DNA from: Spartobacteria bacterium UBA5019
GTDB taxonomy: Bacteria > Verrucomicrobiota > Verrucomicrobiia > Chthoniobacterales > Terrimicrobiaceae
Assembly: GCA_002396485.1 (NCBI GenBank)
Contig: DGXZ01000038.1
Location: 7,503 to 19,564, forward strand
Direction of reading: 5' to 3'
DNA: 12,062 bases
Shown: positions 7,452-12,062 of the stretch, piece by piece
How positions within the stretch are numbered: the first letter of the stretch is position 1
How the letters are laid out: each line of letters starts with the position of its first letter
Position numbers and translations under genes: made by a program
Notes under the pieces: generated by a model
What the model was told of the DNA's origin: nothing
What the model saw: the letters and a program-made list of their open reading frames with translations, nothing else
The model's database searches: none

Positions 7452-7811
7452 ATGGCAAGAAATGTTTTGGGAGGAGATCTAGAGCCCTGCTGCTACGAAC
7501 CACTGACAGGATACTACCGTGATGGCCATTGCCACACAGGCAACGGAGATACCGGTGTTCACACTGTTTGTGCCGTCATGACAGATGCCTTCCTGAAGTT
7601 TTCCCGCGAGCAAGGGAACGATCTCTCCACGCCCCGACCGGAGTATGAATTTCCAGGGTTGAAAGCCGGCGACAAATGGTGCCTCTGCGCCAGTCGATGG
7701 AAAGATGCCTGCGACGCAGGAATGGCTCCCCGAGTCGTTTTGGAGGCCACCCACGCTTCGACTCTGGAGTTTGCCTCAATCGAGGAACTCAAAGCAAGCG
7801 CAGCGGAATAA
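7452..7811 (+). CDS. DUF2237 family protein
   Basis: A 119-residue protein matching the DUF2237 family along its whole length: NVLGGDLEPCCYEPLTGYYRDG at the start, then GDTGVHTVCAVMT, the block FLKFSREQGNDLSTPRPEY, FPGLKAGDKWCLCASRW and a C-terminal VVLEATHASTLE. The function of the family is unknown to me. Conserved cysteines (C13, C27, C40, C77, C79 here) suggest metal binding or redox chemistry, but this is only inferred. The ATG at 7452 fits family starts; a TTG nine bases earlier is less likely. No clear ribosome binding site precedes it. It is divergent from the gene at 6602-7357 and ends 5 bp from the stop of the convergent gene to its right. Confidence 0.9.
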   Translation: MARNVLGGDLEPCCYEPLTGYYRDGHCHTGNGDTGVHTVCAVMTDAFLKFSREQGNDLSTPRPEYEFPGLKAGDKWCLCASRWKDACDAGMAPRVVLEATHASTLEFASIEELKASAAE

Positions 7812-7816
7812 AAAAA

Positions 7817-8638
7817 TCATCGCCTCGCACCGCGAGCATTGTTGCGATCGGTGAGGAAAAGATTCGCCCCACGCTGCTGAAGCACGAATGTATTGTTATC
7901 CCCGTATTTTGCCCAAGGGCCGGGGGGAACTTCGCGGACATCCACAAATTTCCAATCACACACATCCTTGCCGCCCATTCCAAGATAGTCCCTCACAGCA
8001 GGCGAAACATCGAGACCAGCGCCTTGGTTGAGGTTGGGCTTGGGACGCTCGTTGCCGAAAACATACTGCCAGTGGTCTGTTCGAAAGGGACCACAGTCCT
8101 CCCATTGGGCATAAGCGATGCGATTTCCGCGCCGGATTGCCACCCAGCGCCCTTTGCACACAGATTTCCCCTGTTTTTCAAAGGCCTCGCGAAACCATGG
8201 AATCACGCTGCGCGACTCGGGTTTGGTGGAACCACGGGTCACGTCGTTATAAGGAAGCGCAACATAGAAGGGATTCTGCCGGGGAGTGAAATTGGGGAAA
8301 AATCCACGACGGGCGCCCTGATCGGGATTGTCATACCCTCCAAAACTTTTGTGCCACTCCGGATCCCAGGAACTCTTGCAATTCGGAACAGGGTTGTTCC
8401 GAGTGGGTCGCTCACCAACCCAAAAAACCGTGGTGACAATGTTGCGCTTCCAAGGGTAACGCGACAGTCCAAGTGAGGACGGAGATTGTGTCGAAACCGT
8501 GGGAGGCTCAACACGGAGAATGGATTTCTCCCTGAGATTCATGGCAAATTTTTCAAAATCGGCATCGACCGATGCAAAGGCAAATCCCTGCGCCAGAATC
8601 AAAAAAACGAAAATGTGAAGGTTGCGTTGACTGGGCAT
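7817..8638 (-). CDS. Secreted conserved protein, probable RlpA-like double-psi beta-barrel
   Basis: A 273-residue exported protein of unknown function. With the ATG at 8638 it begins with a good signal peptide: polar MPSQRN, hydrophobic LHIFVFLILAQGFAFA (7-22), then a likely cleavage near ASVDA. The mature part has VGERPTRNNPVPN (74-86), SSWDPEWHKSFGGYDNPD and PFYVALPYNDV (123-133). It continues with CKGRWVAIRRGNRIAYAQWEDCGPF (161-185) and GAGLDVSPAVRDYLG (206-220). The late part follows the RlpA/expansin double-psi barrel pattern, with 'v.v.DrGPF' and 'DlSpaaa..LG', and D210 in the position of the RlpA catalytic Asp. This is a motif reading, not a search. I associate such proteins with Verrucomicrobiota from memory. 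An upstream extension to 8830 lacks signal-peptide logic and is rejected. It is convergent with the DUF2237 gene. Confidence 0.82.
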   Translation of the reverse strand: MPSQRNLHIFVFLILAQGFAFASVDADFEKFAMNLREKSILRVEPPTVSTQSPSSLGLSRYPWKRNIVTTVFWVGERPTRNNPVPNCKSSWDPEWHKSFGGYDNPDQGARRGFFPNFTPRQNPFYVALPYNDVTRGSTKPESRSVIPWFREAFEKQGKSVCKGRWVAIRRGNRIAYAQWEDCGPFRTDHWQYVFGNERPKPNLNQGAGLDVSPAVRDYLGMGGKDVCDWKFVDVREVPPGPWAKYGDNNTFVLQQRGANLFLTDRNNARGARR

Positions 8639-8939
8639 TTGACCCAACTTGATCCAGCTACTTGTCGTTCGCAAACCAAAAGTCGCTTTTTTCCATTCGC
8701 CCGAATCATTACGGTCGCCCACATCAGCATCTGGCCGCCTCCAATCGTGAACCATTTCTCGCGAAACTTTTCGCTCCCCTGCGGAAAATCTTTCTCTCCG
8801 CCATGAAACACCCTCTCCCGGCACGATCACGGCTTGAACTCGCGGCTTTTTTACGCATTTGCGCCTTCTCGAGACAAAGGCTTCCCATACTGCTTGCCGC
8901 AGGGGTGATTTTTTCAGATTTCGAGAAGATTCCCGCCGT
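8639..8939. other. About 300 bp without a recognisable gene
   Basis: This stretch lies between the start of the secreted-protein gene and the 3' end of the decayed transposase gene. It should hold the promoter of the former, but I see no convincing -35/-10 pair. A plus-strand frame runs through it from 8662 to 9003, but it has no family resemblance and ends inside the transposase remnant, so I treat it as chance. It may include the outer end of the old insertion sequence; no terminal inverted repeat could be matched by eye. Confidence 0.5.
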
Positions 8940-10192
8940 TCAGAATTCTTGCAGATCGACTTCCCATTCCTTGGCGGGCCTCCCGGGTTTTCTCTTCGGA
9001 TAGTGATTCTGCAGGAACAGTCACCACCAACGCATTGAGGCCTTGGGAAAGAATATCAGCGCCCTTGTGCGGTGGGCGTGGCTACTGATCTTCACTGACA
9101 CCGTGAACCAGAATCGAATCAACGTGCGCACCGTCCATCCTTGTTGATGCTCATCCAGAAGCAGGTTTTTCACTGCCATGAGCAAGTTGAAGGAGAGCGC
9201 CCCCTGCGCGTGGCAGAAGGCATTGGCATTGTCCGAAACGCAGGGCGGATCGTACGATTCACGTCGCCGAGAAAGTGATTGAATCGTTGCCCCTTGGCTC
9301 CCTTGATCCGGTGTTGCTCGAAAACAAGTCGTGCCGCATCCGGTTCGTGAATCCTGTTTTTTGCAGCTCCCCGCCTCCCACCACATAGGCGTAGCGCCAG
9401 AGCAAATCCCCTCTATCGGCTGCCTGGCAACGCACCACCGCAATTGCCTGCACCCTCTCGCAAGCCTCGCCCGGCAGATGTTTAACACAACCGTATTGCT
9501 CATGCCCGGCATCTCCTTTGCGCCCCACCGCATTCCTCATCGCGATCCACTCTTGTTGCATGTCCGAGGCCAGCGTATCGAGCATCTCGGTCCACTTTTT
9601 GCAGCTCACCGACCAGATCCAGCTCAGGTTGTCGAGCAGGTTAAGGTATTTTCCGGCACTCGCGCCGATGTCGGCGAAAAAATGCTCACGGCCAATCTGC
9701 ACCTCCCAAAGCGAGGCACTGGCCTCAATCGTGGACTCAAGCTTCTCGCTCGCATCGCCGTGCCCTCGAATTTGCGACCTGATTTCTCAATCTGCGTGTC
9801 ATCAAAAAAGACCTCCAACTTTCCATCGCGACGAACCCGTGAGGATTTCACCTTGAGCAAAACCCAGGCGACGAACTCCCGGGTGATGCGCCAGATTTCA
9901 ACGAGCGCGGACGCGTTCTGCGCGCACAGCCACTCGCCGCTCCTCGACTCGTCGGCTCACCGATCCATTCCCACCAGAAGCCCAAGGGCCTTATCGGTTC
10001 GAAGGCGTCCGGCATCGCTCAAGGATCGACGATTGTCTCCGGAGAAAACCCCCGCCTGTTGTCCTTCCGGAGATCGATGAACGGGGCCTTTCGAATCCTC
10101 CCCCACAGGCTGAAGTCCTTTGCCAGCGCGTCAAGAACGAGTTGCCCGCCGTGAGAAGTGGCACATGAGACGTCCTAGAGAATCTTGTCGAT
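8940..10192 (-). pseudogene. Decayed IS transposase (IS4-superfamily DDE type, IS1380-like)
   Basis: Conserved transposase pieces occur in family order but in all three minus-strand frames, so the gene is dead. From the N-terminal end: CATSHGGQLVLDALA and RRGFSPETIVD (about 10170-10025), then after a frame change DAGRLRTDKALGLLVGMD, a TGA at 9957-9959, and REFVAWVL with the first catalytic Asp block EVFFDDTQIEKSGRKFEG (about 9800). A further change gives FFADIGASAGKYL (about 9660), WSVSCKKWTEMLD and GDLLWRYAYVV, and a third frame gives FEQHRIKGAKGQRF (about 9280). GALSFNLL, HQQGWTVRTLIR and RWW follow. A TGA at 9021-9023 is followed in frame by LFLQNHYPKRKPGRPAKEW and a final stop at 8940. 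Roughly 12 codons near 10025 and 25 codons near 9770 appear deleted. The Glu expected in KGAQE is Gly. Family assignment is from memory. Confidence 0.85.
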
Positions 10193-10230
10193 GTGGGGGC
10201 GCTTTGATGAGGAAAAGGGATACACAAAAT

Positions 10231-10250
10231 TTCTCGCAGGAGCGCGAGAA
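10231..10250. repeat. Perfect 7-bp hairpin upstream of the transposase remnant
   Basis: TTCTCGC (10231-10237) and GCGAGAA (10244-10250) are exact reverse complements around a 6-base loop. On the minus strand the stem is followed by ATTTTG, so it could be a weak terminator or part of an insertion-sequence end. Nothing else is recognised between 10193 and the tRNA. Confidence 0.35.
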
Positions 10251-10345
10251 TCTCTGATTCGCTCCCACCGCGAAGGCGAAGTCCACCGATAGCCAAAAAT
10301 CGCATTGGCAGCGCAAACGCTCTGTGGCACGGTTTCATTCCCATC

Positions 10346-10417
10346 GCCGACGTAGCACAGTGGTAGTGCAATCGATTCGTAATCGATAGGTCACGAGTTC
10401 GAGTCTCGTCGTCGGCT
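10346..10417 (+). tRNA. tRNA-Thr(CGT)
   Basis: A 72-base cloverleaf with perfect arms. The 7-bp acceptor stem is GCCGACG/CGTCGGC with discriminator T, and the D stem is GCAC/GTGC with GG in the loop. The anticodon stem is ATCGA/TCGAT around loop TTCGTAA, with anticodon CGT at 10378-10380. The variable loop has five bases (AGGTC), and the T stem ACGAG/CTCGT encloses TTCGAGT. It reads the threonine codon ACG. The 3' CCA is not encoded. A possible weak terminator lies downstream: CCGCTC (10421-10426) pairs with GAGCGG (10455-10460), followed by TTTT, but the loop is long. Part of this gene is duplicated in inverted orientation at 11725-11751. Confidence 0.97.
10373..10399 (+). repeat. 27-bp att-like segment inside tRNA-Thr, copy 1
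   Basis: This segment starts two bases inside the anticodon stem (CGATTCGTAATCG), crosses the variable loop (AGGTC) and ends in the T arm (ACGAGTT). It matches 11725-11751 on the opposite strand at all 27 positions, and the match breaks immediately on both sides. Anticodon-loop and T-arm segments of tRNA genes are the usual targets of tyrosine-recombinase integration, so an attachment site is the first reading. The inverted orientation is unusual for a simple island. Confidence 0.7.
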
Positions 10418-10473
10418 CTCCCGCTCAAAATCCTGCGGAAGCTCATGGATGATAGAGCGGCTGTTTTCTGATT

Positions 10474-10938
10474 TTACTTTCCCTGCCCCAGAAAAGCGTT
10501 CAATGACTTTCCACCGATGCGCAAATGATAGTGCCTCGCCCCGCTGCTTTTATTTTCAAATCCCAGCTTCACGCATGTTCCGCCCGGTAATTGCCGAAGC
10601 AAAAATAACTGTTCCCAGCAGGACGCAAGCGCGGCCTTTTGAGCGCTATATCCGGCATTGATCACCGCCGCCGTGAAGACAACATGGGTAATGGCTTTGG
10701 CCTTGCAGATCACCGGCAACTTGCTGCCTGCGGCGCGTCCCACATCCTTTGTCACCACGATCCACTCGGGACCAAGTTGGCTCAACCACACAGCGTCGTC
10801 TGTTCCGCGAGAGAAGCTCTTGGCGAGATGAATGATCTCCGTGTCCGGATAATCGATGGCAAAAAAAGACTTTAAATCTTGAACAAGCCGGAAGCTGCAA
10901 CACTCGTCCAAGAATAACCGCAGGGGACGAGCGCTCAC
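10474..10938 (-). CDS. PIN-like toxin of a DUF433-linked toxin-antitoxin module
   Basis: A 154-residue protein with the layout of PIN-like nucleases of the DUF5615/VapC45-like type. The N-terminal RLFLDEC gives acidic residues D11 and E12, the middle has GTDDAVWL (D47, D48), and strand-loop WIVVTKDVGRA gives D65. These are the acidic residues expected to bind metal for RNA cleavage. Such proteins typically act as growth-arresting ribonucleases held in check by a neighbouring antitoxin. The start is GTG and overlaps the antitoxin stop by four bases (GTGA), so the pair is translationally coupled with the antitoxin first. The C-terminal 50 residues (from about LPGGTCVKLGF) match nothing I know. 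Toxicity is inferred from family and context. Confidence 0.8.
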   Translation of the reverse strand: MSARPLRLFLDECCSFRLVQDLKSFFAIDYPDTEIIHLAKSFSRGTDDAVWLSQLGPEWIVVTKDVGRAAGSKLPVICKAKAITHVVFTAAVINAGYSAQKAALASCWEQLFLLRQLPGGTCVKLGFENKSSGARHYHLRIGGKSLNAFLGQGK

Positions 10939-11669
10939 GCCGCCATGCCAAGCTCGCTGTTACAATAGCGATAAGCAGCCTCCACCGCATCGGGCGTCAC
11001 CTCATAAATTTCGGCAGCCCGTTCAAAACCACCCTCTGCCAATGCCGCCCGCCACAAGGTTTCAGCTGAGTAACCAGTCTCCGCGATAACCGGCTGACCG
11101 AACTGCCTAACCGGGTTCAATACAACATGAATGTTGTTGTGAGTGAAGGCAGTATAGTTTGAGGCCAGCCCGTCCTCGCCGAACTCGAGATTTTTCATGT
11201 AAGCTTCTATGCAGGGCTTGAAAGATTTTTGCCCCCTGTCTATTCCGGTCAACCCTGTGGGGTTTCCATCATTTCTATCCAGAAAAATATGAATGTCTCG
11301 ATTGATGAGAACCGTCTTGTGGTCCCTGTGGGCAAACGGGTAGTCGATACCGTATTCATTCTTGGCCGTGGTGATAGCCTCGCGGATTTTTTGCAATGAA
11401 ATCCCGTGATCAATTCTCAAAGCGCGGATAGCTAAAGCCTCAACAAATTCCACAAAAGTGATGGCTTTTCCGCCTTCGTCATTGATTGCCCCGGATCGCA
11501 AGGGCTGGCGCTTTTGGGTTCCAAAAAACCAAGCATTCAGCGTGGCAATGGGAATCTTCCCATACCGCGCCGCCTCACCGGCTGTATAAACGCCAAATCC
11601 TTTCGTAGCCGCATCTTGAAGGGTGATCATGTCATCAAATTGTCCGTGTCCGAGCCGATGTGCAAGCAT
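10935..11669 (-). CDS. DUF433-type antitoxin with MerR-like N-terminal DNA-binding region
   Basis: A 244-residue protein, longer than single-domain DUF433 antitoxins (about 75-120). The C-terminal part has the DUF433 pattern: HVVLNPVRQFGQPVIAETGY (181-200), then AALAEGGFERAAEIYEVTPDAVEAAYRY (208-235), a small helix-turn-helix. The N-terminal GVYTAGEAARYGKIPIATLNAWF (26-48) resembles a MerR-type recognition helix pair, followed by ITFVEFVEALAIRALR and HGISLQKIREAI (89-100). It likely binds and blocks the downstream PIN-like toxin and represses its own promoter. The ATG at 11669 is used because it gives the longest product; the ATG at 11630 is possible and neither has a clear ribosome binding site. 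The inverted repeat at 11683-11703 just upstream is a candidate operator. Confidence 0.82.
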   Translation of the reverse strand: MLAHRLGHGQFDDMITLQDAATKGFGVYTAGEAARYGKIPIATLNAWFFGTQKRQPLRSGAINDEGGKAITFVEFVEALAIRALRIDHGISLQKIREAITTAKNEYGIDYPFAHRDHKTVLINRDIHIFLDRNDGNPTGLTGIDRGQKSFKPCIEAYMKNLEFGEDGLASNYTAFTHNNIHVVLNPVRQFGQPVIAETGYSAETLWRAALAEGGFERAAEIYEVTPDAVEAAYRYCNSELGMAA

Positions 11670-11682
11670 GTATTAGATTTTA

Positions 11683-11703
11683 GCCACCGACCCGTGGCAC
11701 CAC
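11683..11703. promoter_or_regulatory. Candidate operator of the toxin-antitoxin genes
   Basis: Two overlapping small inverted repeats lie 14 bases upstream of the antitoxin ATG: GCCAC (11683-11687) with GTGGC (11694-11698), and GTGG-CA-CCAC (11694-11703). Antitoxin autorepression makes this a plausible binding site, but the repeats are short. A TAAAAT on the minus strand between them and the start could be a -10 box; no good -35 was seen. Confidence 0.3.
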
Positions 11704-11724
11704 ACACAATAACACCTCATTTCC

Positions 11725-11751
11725 AACTCGTGACCTATCGATTACGAATCG
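11725..11751 (-). repeat. 27-bp tRNA-Thr fragment, inverted copy 2 (att-like)
   Basis: Read on the minus strand this is identical over 27 bases to positions 10373-10399 of the tRNA-Thr. It contains only the anticodon loop with most of its stem, the variable loop and the start of the T arm, so it is not a tRNA gene. It lies between the promoter side of the toxin-antitoxin pair and the tandem repeat array, 17 bp from the first repeat unit. It may be the end of an integrated element that continues right of the window, or the second end of a small inverted islet. Confidence 0.7.
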
Positions 11752-11756
11752 CATGG

Positions 11757-11785
11757 AGGGTTTTGGAATGGCGTTCCAACGCTCT
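11757..11785. repeat. Hairpin at the left edge of the tandem array
   Basis: TTGGAA (11763-11768) pairs with TTCCAA (11774-11779) around a 5-base loop. After one mismatch, five further pairs (two of them G-T) extend to 11757 and 11785. The left arm resembles the reverse complement of the repeat-unit core GGAGGGTTGGAA with two extra T, so the array seems to start with an inverted, altered unit. Confidence 0.5.
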
Positions 11786-12062
11786 GGCACAGCGTTCCAA
11801 CTCTTCGGCACAGCGTTCCAACGCTCCGGCACGGCGTTCCAACCCTCCGGCACGGCGTTCCAACCCTCCGGCACGGCGTGCCAACGCTCCGGCACGGCGT
11901 GCCAACCCTCCGGCACGGCGTTCCAACCCTCCGGCACGGCGTTCCAACCCTCCGGCACGGCGTGCCAACGCTCCGGCATGGCGTGCCAACCCTCCGGCAC
12001 GGCGTTCCAACCCTCCGGCACGGCGTTCCAAGGCTCCGGCACAGCGTTCCAACGCTCCGGCA
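11769..12062. repeat. 21-bp tandem repeat array (14 units, continues past window end)
   Basis: Fourteen consecutive units of exactly 21 bp fill this stretch without gaps. The common pattern is CGGCGTTCC-AACCCT-CCGGCA with variation at a few positions: C/T at 1, G/A at 2, T/G at 7, and mainly bases 12-13. Units 4-7 (11832-11915) and units 8-11 (11916-11999) form an 84-bp higher-order repeat differing at one base (11895 C, 11979 T). Units with GTGCC can form a 6-bp stem, CGTGCC/GGCACG, with the next unit. Because 21 is a multiple of three, long frames stay open on the minus strand, one reading a heptapeptide like WNAVPEG. I regard these as by-products, since no ordinary protein start or flanking domain is visible. 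Confidence 0.93.

Noticed and set aside
7676..8476. 266-residue plus-strand open frame
   Set aside because: It overlaps the DUF2237 gene in another frame and is antisense to the secreted barrel protein; no recognisable motif.
8803..9003. Possible small plus-strand gene starting at 8803 (67 residues, hydrophobic middle)
   Set aside because: No ribosome binding site, and it runs into the transposase remnant on the other strand; no conserved pattern.
9991..10446. 151-residue minus-strand open frame containing DETRTRDLSITNRLHYHC
   Set aside because: Its N-terminal part is the antisense reading of the tRNA-Thr, a well-known spurious protein pattern, and its C-terminal part is an out-of-frame reading of the transposase remnant.
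11769..12062. CRISPR array
   Set aside because: The units are contiguous 21-bp repeats without unique spacers, and no cas gene is present.

Overview
The window looks like a chromosome segment of a Gram-negative bacterium of the PVC group, most likely Verrucomicrobiota. This rests on genes for lipopolysaccharide (LPS) synthesis and export, a short phosphotransferase (PTS) regulatory set (HPr kinase, HPr, enzyme I) with no sugar permease beside it, and a secreted protein of a type I associate from memory with that phylum. No 16S gene is present, so the assignment is an inference.

Left part, 1 to about 8.64 kb, is ordinary dense core sequence. The 3' end of glgB (glycogen branching enzyme) reads right and meets a long leftward gene train head-on. 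In transcription order the train is an unrecognised Rossmann-type protein, kdsA, an lptC-like gene, lptA, lptB, hprK, ptsH and ptsI. From kdsA to lptB the genes overlap by 4 to 14 bases, and hprK and ptsH overlap by one base. It joins Kdo synthesis and the LPS transport ATPase and periplasmic parts to the HPr kinase/HPr/EI phosphorelay. A DUF2237 gene diverges from the start of this train. It ends 5 bp from the end of a gene on the other strand for a secreted protein with a probable double-psi beta-barrel.

Right part, about 8.64 kb to the end, looks accessory. It holds a heavily decayed transposase gene read in all three minus-strand frames, an intact tRNA-Thr(CGT), a two-gene toxin-antitoxin module (DUF433-type antitoxin and PIN-like toxin), and a 21-bp tandem repeat array that runs off the window edge.

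The most striking structure is a 27-bp exact copy of the anticodon-to-T-arm part of the tRNA-Thr. It lies 1.3 kb away in inverted orientation, between the toxin-antitoxin module and the repeat array. The tRNA and this fragment therefore bracket the module like a small islet. The array next to it is built from an 84-bp higher-order unit and begins with a hairpin. I see no CRISPR array, rRNA, riboswitch or intact mobile element.
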